Shown: positions 8,712 to 16,056 of the stretch, one piece after another | Layout: every line of letters begins with the position of its first letter | How positions within the stretch are numbered: position 1 is the first letter of the stretch | Program-made: the position numbers and the translations under genes | From: Methylobacterium radiotolerans JCM 2831 | Lineage (GTDB): Bacteria > Pseudomonadota > Alphaproteobacteria > Rhizobiales > Beijerinckiaceae | DNA length: 64,000 bases | Direction: 5' to 3' | Assembly (NCBI RefSeq): GCF_000019725.1 | Contig: NC_010505.1 | Location: 1,520,001-1,584,000, forward strand | Notes under the pieces: model-generated | Databases searched by the model: none | What the model saw: only the letters and a program-made list of their open reading frames with translations | Told to the model about the DNA's origin: nothing

Positions 8712-8907
8712 GACCCTGCGGGGCCGGCGCGGGCGGGCCTCCCGCACCCGTACGGACCGACGCCCGACCGGGACCCGGCCGCGCAGGTCCGCCAAGGCCA
8801 CAGCAGAACGATGCGAGAGCCGACCCACATGGGATCGATGCGGACCGCGTCCGCCTATCCGGCCACCCCGTCGACGCGGCGGGCGGCCGCGGTGCAGTCG
8901 GGCCCGG

Positions 8908-8946
8908 ATGCGAGGTTCAGATGCGAGGTTCAGATGCACAGTTCAG
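8908..8946. repeat. 13-nt tandem repeat, 3 units, each carrying an ATG
   Basis: Three units of atgcgaggttcag (third unit atgcacagttcag) lie across the start of the LprI-like gene. Because 13 is not a multiple of three, the three ATGs at 8908, 8921 and 8934 fall in different frames; only 8921 opens the LprI frame. Confidence 0.9.
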
Positions 8947-9865
8947 TGCGGGGCCGGCCGTGACGCGCCTCCTGGCGGCCGCCGTGGCCGCGTCCCTCCT
9001 GGCGCCGTCTCCGGCCCGGGCGATCGACTGCCGCAAGGCGGCCAGCCCGCTCGAGCGCATGATCTGCGCCGACGCGGCGCTCCGGAAGGCCGACGCCGCC
9101 CTGGGTTCGGCCTATGGCGGACTGCTGCGCGGCACGGACGACGCCGAGATCCGCGCGATGCTGGTCGCCAGCCAGAAGCGCTGGGTGGCGGCCCGGGACA
9201 CGCGGCTCGGCGACCTGGACGCGGCCGGCGCTCCGTCCGACCCGGCCGACGCGCGCGCCGTCGTGCTGGCGGCGATCCGGGCACGGACCAGGGACCTGTC
9301 CGGCCGCTCGACGAGCGATCCGGCCCGGCCGCACTGGATCGCGGCGGCGCTGCGGCAGCGGGCCTTCGCGGCGCGGTTCACCGGCGGCCCCTTCGCGGGG
9401 TTCGACGCGGCGTGCGACTTCCTGCCCGTCGGGCAGGACCGGGTCTACGGCTGCTTCGGCAGCCGGCGCTACCAGAACGGCGACCGGGTCTGCACGCTGT
9501 CCGACGACTGGGCGAGCGGCCACACCACCGAGACGCGCACGGTCGCGCGAATCGTCGACGGCGCCGCGCGCACGGTCGCGACCTGCACGATCGGCGGGAG
9601 CGACGACGCGGAGTGCCCGGGTCCCGGCAACCCCGCCGGCCGCTGGACGCGGCCCGCCGCCCCGGCCGCCGCCGGCGCGGCGGCGCCACCCGCCGGCCCC
9701 CGGGCCGTGCTCGACGTCGAACTGGCCCCGGACGCCGAGGCCGAGACCTGGCTCTCGACCTGCCTGACCGACCCCGCCTACCCGCCGCCCGACCCGGTTC
9801 CGGCGGCCCGGACGGGACCGGGGTCGAGCCCGCCCGCGCCTGCGGGCACCCCGAACAGCCGGTGA
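8921..9865 (+). CDS. Exported LprI-like (DUF1311) protein with C-terminal extension
   Basis: 314 residues from ATG 8921; a GTG at 8960 would start right at the signal peptide (TRLLAAAVAASLLAPSPARA) and is an equal alternative. The mature N-terminus has the hallmark of the LprI/DUF1311 family: AIDCRKAASPLERMICADAA with two cysteines, then SQKRWVAARD. In the family this helical domain includes mycobacterial LprI, a lysozyme inhibitor. The remaining 190 residues contain four or more cysteines in a DFLPVGQDRVYGCFGSRRY context, which I do not recognise. It lies in the run of exported-protein genes, 209 bases after the preceding gene and 2 bases before the next. Periplasmic location is likely. Confidence 0.75.
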   Translation: MRGSDAQFSAGPAVTRLLAAAVAASLLAPSPARAIDCRKAASPLERMICADAALRKADAALGSAYGGLLRGTDDAEIRAMLVASQKRWVAARDTRLGDLDAAGAPSDPADARAVVLAAIRARTRDLSGRSTSDPARPHWIAAALRQRAFAARFTGGPFAGFDAACDFLPVGQDRVYGCFGSRRYQNGDRVCTLSDDWASGHTTETRTVARIVDGAARTVATCTIGGSDDAECPGPGNPAGRWTRPAAPAAAGAAAPPAGPRAVLDVELAPDAEAETWLSTCLTDPAYPPPDPVPAARTGPGSSPPAPAGTPNSR

Positions 9866-9867
9866 CG

Positions 9868-10770
9868 ATGAGACCGCACGCCCCAGCGCCCGATCCGGCC
9901 CCCGCTCCCGTCCCTGATCCTGTCCCTGATCCAGCCTCTGGGCCGTCCCGCAGGCGTGGCGTCCGGGTCGCGGCGCTGACGCTCGGCCTGATGCTCGCCG
10001 GACCGGCCGCCGCGCAGGACGGGCCGCCGGCGCCGCGGGTCGCCTCCGCCGTGAAGGGCCTGCGCGTCGTGCCCCTCGCCGAGCTGCCGCGGGCTCGGGG
10101 CGGGGCGGGCCGCCGGGCCGGCTGCCCGGGCGAGGTCGCCCCGGCGCAGTCCGAGGCGGCGCGAGCCGTGGCCGCCCGGGACTGGTTCGTCCTCGGCGAG
10201 GCGGCGCTGGGCCGCTACCGGGCCGTCAGCTTCGCCAGCGACCTGCAGCAGGGGCCGAGCGGCACCTGCTTCGTCGCGGACGGCAATGTCGGCCTCTTCG
10301 ACGGGGCGCGCCTCGTCGCCCTCGTGTACGGTGCCGGCCGGACCGGCGCGGTCGGCCGCATCGCGGCGCGGGCCGGCGGCGTGCGCCTCTGGGACGGCGA
10401 GCTGCCGCCCGCCCCGGTGGGCGACCTGACGCTGCGCGCGGACGGCACCCTGTCGCTGGAGCCGCCGGCCAAGGTCGAAGCCGTCTGCGGCGGCCGCGGG
10501 TCGATCCCCGCCATCCGCGGCCGGCCGATCGACGAGGCCCGGACGGCGCTGATCGCCGCGGGCTGGACGCCGGTGAGGGGCGCGCCGAGCGACGATGCGC
10601 GGGAGCGGGATCTCGCCCGGCGCGGCGTGATCGAGGTCGACGGCTGTTCCGGGACCGGCCTCGCCTATTGCAGCTTCCGGTATGCCGGGGCCGCCGGCAC
10701 GCTCTCGGTGACGACGACGGGCGAGGGCGATCTGCCCGAGGTCCACGAATACGGGATCACGTGCCGATGA
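9868..10770 (+). CDS. Exported protein with PASTA-like C-terminal segment
   Basis: 300 residues. A proline/aspartate-rich leader (PAPVPDPVPDPASGP, itself built from a short DNA repeat) precedes a signal peptide core (ALTLGLMLAGPAAAQDG). The mature part carries cysteines in RAGCPGEV, SGTCFVADG, EAVCGGRG, VDGCSGTGLAYCSF and a C-terminal TCR. Residues IPAIRGRPIDEARTALIAAG look like the helix of a PASTA domain, which in other proteins binds peptidoglycan; the rest of that fold is not obvious. It starts 2 bases after the LprI-like stop and overlaps the next start (ATGA), so it is operonic. Function unknown. Confidence 0.72.
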   Translation: MRPHAPAPDPAPAPVPDPVPDPASGPSRRRGVRVAALTLGLMLAGPAAAQDGPPAPRVASAVKGLRVVPLAELPRARGGAGRRAGCPGEVAPAQSEAARAVAARDWFVLGEAALGRYRAVSFASDLQQGPSGTCFVADGNVGLFDGARLVALVYGAGRTGAVGRIAARAGGVRLWDGELPPAPVGDLTLRADGTLSLEPPAKVEAVCGGRGSIPAIRGRPIDEARTALIAAGWTPVRGAPSDDARERDLARRGVIEVDGCSGTGLAYCSFRYAGAAGTLSVTTTGEGDLPEVHEYGITCR

Positions 10771-11033
10771 GGCGGATCCTGCGGGCGCTGACGCTGATCG
10801 CCGCGACGGGCCCGACCGCCGCCGTCGCGGCGCCCGCACCGCCCTGCGCGGCCGACGCCGAGCGGCAGGCCCTCGCGCTGCTGCGCTTCCGCGGCGACGG
10901 CGACGCGCGGGCGACGGTCGATCCCGCTTCCGTCCGGTCCGTCGGCACCGCCGCGTCCCCGGTCGGGACGCGGCGCTTCCGGGGGATCGAGGTGGGGGCA
11001 GCATCGACAAGGGCGCGTATCGGATCCGGCTGA
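10767..11033 (+). CDS. Small exported protein, probably frameshifted near its C-terminus
   Basis: 88 residues as read. ATG 10767 overlaps the upstream stop (ATGA). A signal peptide (LRALTLIAATGPTAAVAAPA) leads into CAADAERQALALLRFRGDGD and VDPASVRSVGTAA. After RFRGIEV the frame runs into ASTRARIGSG and stops. If one G is added to the run of five G at about 10993-10997, the frame continues as GSIDKGAYRIRLIDAPM to a TGA at 11102-11104, giving a protein about 24 residues longer with a plausible beta-strand end. I infer a one-base deletion, either a real mutation or a homopolymer sequencing error. It is the last plus-strand gene of the operon. Confidence 0.6.
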   Translation: MRRILRALTLIAATGPTAAVAAPAPPCAADAERQALALLRFRGDGDARATVDPASVRSVGTAASPVGTRRFRGIEVGAASTRARIGSG

Positions 11034-11145
11034 TCGACGCGCCGATGACCGGGCGCCGCGGGCTGATGGGGCAGGGGATCCTCGAGCGCTCCGATCCCTC
11101 CTGAGCACCGCACGCCGCCCGGCGCACGGGCCGCGGGCCTCGTCC

Positions 11146-11445
11146 TCAGCGCGCGCCGAGGCAGCCGGTCCCGGGCGCCGGCAGGACCAGCCAGGCGCCG
11201 CCCGCGTAGAGGCGCCGGACCGCCCCCGGCGCCGCGGGCCGGAGCACCAGATACGCGCGGCCGGCCGAGACCAGGGCGCCGTCGTCGGCGGCCGCCAGGG
11301 CGGCGGGGTTGCCGAGCGCCACCACGGCCTCAGGCTGGACCGCGAGGGCGGTCAGCGCGGTCACGCCCAGCCACCCGGCGAGCGCCGCCGCGGCGGCGCC
11401 GACCGGCAGGCCGCGCCGCGGGCGCCGATCAGTAGTCGTAGGCAT
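11146..11445 (-). CDS. Small membrane or exported hypothetical protein
   Basis: 99 residues. It has one hydrophobic segment at about 14-36 (VGAAAAALAGWLGVTALTAL) followed by a short domain with VSAGRAYLVLRPAAPGAVRR and a single cysteine near the end. Its start lies inside the last codons of the upstream minus-strand gene (17-base overlap), so the two should be co-translated. Similar tiny proteins with one N-terminal helix are common as inner-membrane or periplasmic partners. I do not recognise it. Confidence 0.6.
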   Translation of the reverse strand: MPTTTDRRPRRGLPVGAAAAALAGWLGVTALTALAVQPEAVVALGNPAALAAADDGALVSAGRAYLVLRPAAPGAVRRLYAGGAWLVLPAPGTGCLGAR

Positions 11446-12553
11446 GCTCGAACCGGCCCCCCGCGGCCTCCACGGCGCGGATCTGCGCGACGAGCTGCTC
11501 CACCGCGGTGTCGTAGCCGACGCGCTGCCAGCCCGGCTCGGACTGGATCGGCATCGCGAACAGCGGCTCGGCCCCCGCGAGGGTGACCGCCCGGCCCGCC
11601 GGCAGGAGGACGGTGGTGAGGATCCGGCGGTTGCCGGCGATCTCCAGCACGGTCCGGCCGCGGGCGCCCAGGCCCCGGACGATCTCCGTGAAGGCCCGGT
11701 AGCGCGGCGTCTCCATCAGGGCGGCCGGTCCGCCGTCGCCGGCCGGGACGGGGCCGAGGAAGGCGATGCGCGGGTCGGCGGTCGCATCGCCCGCGTCGAG
11801 CCCCGCCACGACGCTGCGGATCGTCAGGCCGGCCGGGTCCATCCCGGCGAGCCACGCGATCCCCCGCGCGTAGGCCCATTTCACCCCGTACTGCAGGGTG
11901 AGGGCGCCGCGCCGCTCGACCGCCCGCAGGGACGGCGTGAAAGGGACCTCGTGCCAGAGCCGGGCCAGCTCCGCGTCGAACGGGTAGCGGTACCAGGGGG
12001 TCTGGCGCAGGAACGCGGCGTAGTCCGCGAGCAGCCGCGCGTTGAACCGGTCCTCGTCCGCGAGCTCGGGCCCCCGCCACCGCGCGGTCAGCGCCCCGAC
12101 GGTGCGCTCGTAGGCGCCCTGGATCAGCATCTCGGCCGTGAAGCTGAGGCCGATCACGTAGTTGGTGACCTTCTGGCCCGCGGTGACGTCGCCGGTGCGC
12201 CCGGCCGCCCGGGTCGCCCCGCACAGGCTCGTCCAGAAGCCGGCGGTGGCCGCCCCGTAGTCGAAGGCCGATTCCGAGGCGGATCGCGTCACCCCGGCGA
12301 GGTCCGCGTAGGCGTGGACGATGGCCCATTCGGGGAAGGTCAGGTAGCTGTCGCCGGCCGCGCGCTTGTAGCCGTCGGGGGCGATCCCGAAGCGCGAGCC
12401 GCTCCCCGCACGGCCCTGCAGGGCGGGGTCGGGCGCGGCCGCGCAGCCCCCCTCGATCGCCGCGACCGGCAGGGCGCAGGCGAGCGCGAGGAGCGCCAGG
12501 CCGGCGGCCGCCCAGCGGGCGCGCCGCCGGCGGCGGGTGGGCCGCGGGCTCAC
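11429..12553 (-). CDS. Exported or membrane-anchored protein of unknown function (374 aa)
   Basis: 374 residues from a GTG start at 12553 that overlaps the stop of the upstream gene (GTGA). A basic N-terminus (PRPTRRRRRARW) is followed by a hydrophobic segment (AAAGLALLALACALPVAA) and then EGGCAAAP, so it is a signal peptide or anchor. Recognisable blocks are DSYLTFPEWAIVHAYADLAG, FWTSLCGATR, QTPWYRYPFDAELARLWHEV and NRRILTTVLLPAGR. The length and FPEWxIV pattern recur in proteobacterial conserved hypothetical proteins, but I cannot give a function. It sits in a four-gene minus-strand operon with a small membrane protein and an FAD oxidoreductase. Confidence 0.72.
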   Translation of the reverse strand: MSPRPTRRRRRARWAAAGLALLALACALPVAAIEGGCAAAPDPALQGRAGSGSRFGIAPDGYKRAAGDSYLTFPEWAIVHAYADLAGVTRSASESAFDYGAATAGFWTSLCGATRAAGRTGDVTAGQKVTNYVIGLSFTAEMLIQGAYERTVGALTARWRGPELADEDRFNARLLADYAAFLRQTPWYRYPFDAELARLWHEVPFTPSLRAVERRGALTLQYGVKWAYARGIAWLAGMDPAGLTIRSVVAGLDAGDATADPRIAFLGPVPAGDGGPAALMETPRYRAFTEIVRGLGARGRTVLEIAGNRRILTTVLLPAGRAVTLAGAEPLFAMPIQSEPGWQRVGYDTAVEQLVAQIRAVEAAGGRFEHAYDY

Positions 12554-12963
12554 GCCGCGACCGTCGCGGCGCCGCGCCACGGCCACCAGCCGAGCACCAC
12601 GCCGGCGAGCCCCAGGCACAGGTGCGGGCCGTTCGAGAGGAGCGGGCTGTCCTGAAAACCCTTCAGGAACAGCGACAGGTCGAGGAAGCTCGACCCGGTG
12701 AGCACGCCGACGACGCCGTCGAGGAGGTAGATCGCCCCGAAGGCGCGCAGGAAGGTCACGGCGGCCGACCGCGACCACAGCGCGGCGGCGAGCGCCCACA
12801 GGCCGGAGGCGAGGTGGAGCGCGTCCTTGTAGACGTCGAGCCGGAACAGGCCGAAGACGCGGCCCTCCGCGTCCCGGAAGGCCGGGACGTAGTCGGTGGC
12901 GGCGGCGAACAGCAGGATGGCCGCGAAGGCGAGGGCGGCCGCCCGGGGAAGCGAGACTGTCAT
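12550..12963 (-). CDS. DUF4383-like four-helix membrane protein
   Basis: 137 residues with about four transmembrane segments (AAALAFAAILLFAAATDYVP, a second around ALHLASGLWALAAALW, a third at RAFGAIYLLDGVVGVLTG, a fourth at GPHLCLGLAGVVLGWWPW). The KDALHLASGLWALAAAL signature resembles DUF4383-type membrane proteins. ATG 12963 follows the upstream oxidoreductase stop by 14 bases. The function of the family is not known; the operon context suggests an envelope role with its neighbours. Confidence 0.65.
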   Translation of the reverse strand: MTVSLPRAAALAFAAILLFAAATDYVPAFRDAEGRVFGLFRLDVYKDALHLASGLWALAAALWSRSAAVTFLRAFGAIYLLDGVVGVLTGSSFLDLSLFLKGFQDSPLLSNGPHLCLGLAGVVLGWWPWRGAATVAA

Positions 12964-12977
12964 GCGGATCCTCGCGC

Positions 12978-14432
12978 TCAGGCCATGTAGGTCGACCACA
13001 GGGCGTTCCGGAACAGCAGCCCCGGATCGTAGCGGCGCTTGGCCGCCACGAAGGTGTCGAGATCGGGATAGGCCCGGGCCATCTGGTCGCGCCGGGCGTG
13101 CAGGCGGTAGGGCAGGTAATAGGCCCCGCCGATCGCCACGACGCGCTCGATCAGGGCCTCGGTCATGCGCATCATCGCGGCCTCGTCGCCGGGGGTGAGC
13201 CCCTGCGAGAACGACATCACCGCGCCGATGCGCGGGGCCGGCGCGTAGGCCAGCCTCGAATCCGGGTCCGCCGCGACGTAGCGCAGGGTGACGTTGAGGC
13301 AGTCGCAGCCCGAGCGCGGGATGGTCTCGCGGCAGGCGGCGAGGAACGCGTCGAAGCGCTCGGGCGGGACGAAGTACTCGTGCAGGATGTCGGTGCGGCC
13401 AGGGTCGCGCGAGGCGAGGTTGGCCACCGGCTCGTTCATCAGGCTGTTGCGGGTGGCGAGGCCGGGATCCAGGGCCGGGTTGAGCCGGGTCTCGGCGATC
13501 CAGCGGGCGCGCTTGCCGAGCTCGCTGCCGACCTGGGCGCGGTAGATCTCCCGCGAGACGGCCGAGAACGCTCCCTGCGCGGCCGCCGCGGGCAGGACCT
13601 GCGGCGGGTGCTCGGCCTCCGCGTAGGTGACGAGGATCGCCTCGTCGAAGAACCCGGCCCGCGCCACCGAGAGGCGGCCGTAGGCCATGCGCAGCCGCGC
13701 GTCGCGCGCCACCGCCGCCGCGAGGGCCGGGGCGAAGGCGGCGGCCGGCATCACCGCGAAGGTCGGCGTCAGGAGGCGGTTCGGCACCATCTCGACCACG
13801 AGGTCGACCAGGACGCCGAACAGGCCGTAGCCGCCCATCGCCAGCCCGAACAGCTCGGCGTTCTCGGTGCGGGAGCAGGTCACGAGGCTGCCGTCGGCCA
13901 GGACGAGGCGGAGGGCGCGGACCGTGGAGCCGAACGGGCCGTAGGGCGCGGGCCAGCCGTGGGCGTTGACGCTGAAGGTCGAGCCGACCCCGAAATCGCT
14001 GTTCGACTGCATCACCGCGGGCGAGAACCCGATCCGGTCGAGCTGCCGGATGACCTGCGCCCAGCGCGCGCCGGCCCCGACCCGGTAGAGGCCGGCGGCG
14101 GTGTCGGGCTCGATCGGGCCGCCCTCCAGGGTCACGGCAGTCCCGTCGCGGGCGAGGCTCTGTCCGCCCATGGAGTGGCGGGCGACGCCGACGGCGACCG
14201 GCCGCCCGGCGGCGGCGGCGTCCCGGATCTCGGCGCGCACGGCCTCGATCAGGACGTCGGTCGAGCCCGTCGGGAGGACGGCGTGCCGCGTCACCGGGGT
14301 CGGGTTGAGGCCGCTCGCGTCGTTCAGGATGGTGCGCGGGGCGGCCCGTGCCGCCCGCGGCAGCAGCGCGGCGGCCGCCGCGGCGCCGCCGCCCGCGAGG
14401 ATCCCGCGCCTGCTCGGTCCCGTCCCGGCCAT
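12978..14432 (-). CDS. Tat-exported FAD-linked oxidoreductase (sugar-lactone oxidase family)
   Basis: 484 residues. The N-terminus has a twin-arginine signal (SRRGILAGGGAAAAAALLPR), so the folded protein is probably exported by Tat. The FAD-binding type 4 domain is visible as AVGVARHSMGGQSLARDGTA, the region where related enzymes hold flavin covalently through a histidine, and later GVGSTFSVNAHGWPAPYGPF. The C-terminal half includes FVPPERFDAFLAACRETIP and ends DPGLLFRNALWSTYM, typical of the D-arabinono-lactone/L-gulonolactone oxidase branch. It presumably oxidises a polyol or lactone in the periplasm; the substrate is unknown. It is the first gene of the four-gene minus-strand operon. ATG 14432 is chosen because the Tat motif follows within 10 residues. 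Confidence 0.82.
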   Translation of the reverse strand: MAGTGPSRRGILAGGGAAAAAALLPRAARAAPRTILNDASGLNPTPVTRHAVLPTGSTDVLIEAVRAEIRDAAAAGRPVAVGVARHSMGGQSLARDGTAVTLEGGPIEPDTAAGLYRVGAGARWAQVIRQLDRIGFSPAVMQSNSDFGVGSTFSVNAHGWPAPYGPFGSTVRALRLVLADGSLVTCSRTENAELFGLAMGGYGLFGVLVDLVVEMVPNRLLTPTFAVMPAAAFAPALAAAVARDARLRMAYGRLSVARAGFFDEAILVTYAEAEHPPQVLPAAAAQGAFSAVSREIYRAQVGSELGKRARWIAETRLNPALDPGLATRNSLMNEPVANLASRDPGRTDILHEYFVPPERFDAFLAACRETIPRSGCDCLNVTLRYVAADPDSRLAYAPAPRIGAVMSFSQGLTPGDEAAMMRMTEALIERVVAIGGAYYLPYRLHARRDQMARAYPDLDTFVAAKRRYDPGLLFRNALWSTYMA

Positions 14433-14469
14433 GCCCGCCCTCGATGCCCGCCCTCGATGCCCGCCCTCG
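14431..14469. repeat. 13-nt tandem repeat, 3 perfect units
   Basis: Three perfect units of atgcccgccctcg begin on the start codon of the minus-strand FAD oxidoreductase and extend into its leader, where the ribosome binding site should be. Confidence 0.92.
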
Positions 14470-14706
14470 ATCCGCGCCGATGGGGCGACCGGATCGCCCG
14501 CCGGAGAACTCTGCGACGGGTCCGGATCCGGCGGCGTGAGATCGCGCACGGTGCGCCGCCCGCCGGTGCGACGCGGGGCAATCAGCAGCAAGGGCAGGGC
14601 GCGGTCAACAGCCCGGTGGCGGACCGTTCCGGCCGTCGCCGGATCTCCAGGACGGAGGCAGCCCGGACGGCGCTCGAACCGGTCTGGACGCTGTTCTTGG
14701 ACACCC

Positions 14707-14782
14707 TGGCGCGCCCTACGGGAATCGAACCCGTGTTTTCGCCGTGAAAGGGCGACGTCCTGGACCGCTAGACGAAGGGCGC
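14707..14782 (-). tRNA. tRNA-Glu (UUC)
   Basis: Read on the minus strand the gene starts GCGCCCTTCGTCTAGCGG and closes with the T-arm GGGTTCGATTCCC followed by GTAGGGCGC, a G discriminator and an encoded CCA. The seven-pair acceptor stem GCGCCCT/AGGGCGC is perfect. The anticodon loop reads CTTTCAC, anticodon TTC, which decodes glutamate codons. Confidence 0.95.
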
Positions 14783-14899
14783 TCTGGCTGGGCCGGGGTT
14801 CTATAGTCGGACCGGAGACGCCCGGCAACCGTCCAGGCGCGGCACAGGTGCCACAGGTCCCGAGTTTGACCGCGCGCCGGGTTGGGGCGATGGAGAGCC

Positions 14900-15457
14900 A
14901 TGCCCCAGCCCACCCCTCGCATGACCCTCGTCCTCGGCGGGGCGCGGTCCGGCAAGAGCGCCTACGCGGAAGGGCTGATCGAAGCCTGTCCCGGCCCGTG
15001 GCTCTACCTCGCCACCGCCCAGGCCTTCGACGACGAGATGGTCGACCGCATCGCCCAGCACCGCGCGCGGCGCGGCGGCGCCTGGCGCACCCGCGACGTG
15101 CCGCTCGCCCTGCCGGAGGCGGTCGCCGAGGCCGAGGGACCGGTCCTGGTGGACTGCCTCACGCTCTGGCTCACCAACCTGATCCTGGCGGAGGCCGACG
15201 TGGCGCAGGCGACGGCGCGGCTCCTCGCCGCCTGCGCCGACGCCCCGGGCCCGCTCGTGCTGGTCGGCAACGAGGTCGGGCTCGGGATCGTCCCCGACAA
15301 CGCCCTCGCCCGGCGCTTCCGCGACGCCGCCGGCCGCCTCCACCAGCAGCTCGCCGCGCGGGCCGACCGGGTCGTGCTCACCGTGGCCGGCCTGCCGCTG
15401 CTCGTGAAGCCGCAGCCCCCTCAGACACAAGTCCGCCCGACAGGAGCCTCCGCATGA
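14900..15457 (+). CDS. cobU: Adenosylcobinamide kinase / adenosylcobinamide-phosphate guanylyltransferase
   Basis: 185 residues, the normal length for this bifunctional enzyme (CobU, called CobP in the aerobic pathway). It phosphorylates adenosylcobinamide and then transfers GMP to it during nucleotide-loop assembly of vitamin B12. The P-loop GGARSGKS is at 13-20, followed by [20 protein letters not shown], the [11 protein letters not shown] block and [13 protein letters not shown], all diagnostic. ATG 14900 has a GGAG ribosome binding site 7 bases upstream; an in-frame TTG at 14882 is less likely. The stop overlaps the cobO start (ATGA). No cobalamin riboswitch fits in the 117 bases between the tRNA and this gene. 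Confidence 0.95.
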   Translation: MPQPTPRMTLVLGGARSGKSAYAEGLIEACPGPWLYLATAQAFDDEMVDRIAQHRARRGGAWRTRDVPLALPEAVAEAEGPVLVDCLTLWLTNLILAEADVAQATARLLAACADAPGPLVLVGNEVGLGIVPDNALARRFRDAAGRLHQQLAARADRVVLTVAGLPLLVKPQPPQTQVRPTGASA

Positions 15458-16056
15458 GCGACGACGCCGCGCGCCACCGGGAGAAGATGGAGAAGCGCAA
15501 GGCCGTCCAGGACGCCGAGGTGGCCGCCAAGACCCTCGAGAAGGGCCTCCTCCTGGTCCATACCGGCCCCGGCAAGGGCAAGAGCACGGCGGCTCTGGGG
15601 CTGATGCTGCGGGCGCTCGGCCGCGGCTGGCGGGTCGGCATGGTGCAGTTCATCAAGGGCGGCTGGGACACGGGCGAGCGCCACGCCGTGGCGGCCTTCG
15701 GCGACCGGGTCGCGTGGCACACCCTCGGGGAGGGGTTCACCTGGGAGACCCAGGACAAGGCCCGGGACATCGCCGCCTGCCGCCACGCCTGGGACGTCGC
15801 CGCGGGGCTGATGGCCGATCCCACGATCCGCCTGCTCGTCCTCGACGAGCTGAACATCGCGCTGCGCTACGCCTATCTCGACCTCGACGCGGTGCTGGCC
15901 GCCCTGCGCGCGCGCCGGCCGGACCTGCACGTCGTGGTCACCGGCCGCAACGCCAAGCCGGCCCTGATCGAGGCCGCCGACCTCGTCACCGAGATGGGCA
16001 GCGTCAAGCACCACTTCGCCGCCGGCGTGAAGGCGCAGGAAGGGATCGAGTTCTGA
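15454..16056 (+). CDS. cobO: Cob(I)yrinic acid a,c-diamide adenosyltransferase
   Basis: 200 residues. It adenosylates the corrin cobalt with ATP (CobA/CobO/BtuR family). The P-loop [14 protein letters not shown] is at about 36-49, followed by [11 protein letters not shown], the Walker-B-like [17 protein letters not shown] and [20 protein letters not shown], all family hallmarks. The N-terminal basic helix ([19 protein letters not shown]) is typical of alphaproteobacterial CobO. The start overlaps the cobU stop, and the stop codon lies within the presumed cobQ start region, so cobU-cobO-cobQ form one coupled operon. Confidence 0.96.
   Translation: MSDDAARHREKMEKRKAVQDAEVAAKTLEKGLLLVHTGPGKGKSTAALGLMLRALGRGWRVGMVQFIKGGWDTGERHAVAAFGDRVAWHTLGEGFTWETQDKARDIAACRHAWDVAAGLMADPTIRLLVLDELNIALRYAYLDLDAVLAALRARRPDLHVVVTGRNAKPALIEAADLVTEMGSVKHHFAAGVKAQEGIEF

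Noticed and set aside
14790..14899. Possible cobalamin riboswitch upstream of cobU (ggagacgcccggc resembles part of the B12 box, gccacagg follows)
   Set aside because: Only about 110 bases are available between the tRNA and the start codon, and the order and sequence of the other conserved riboswitch blocks are missing.
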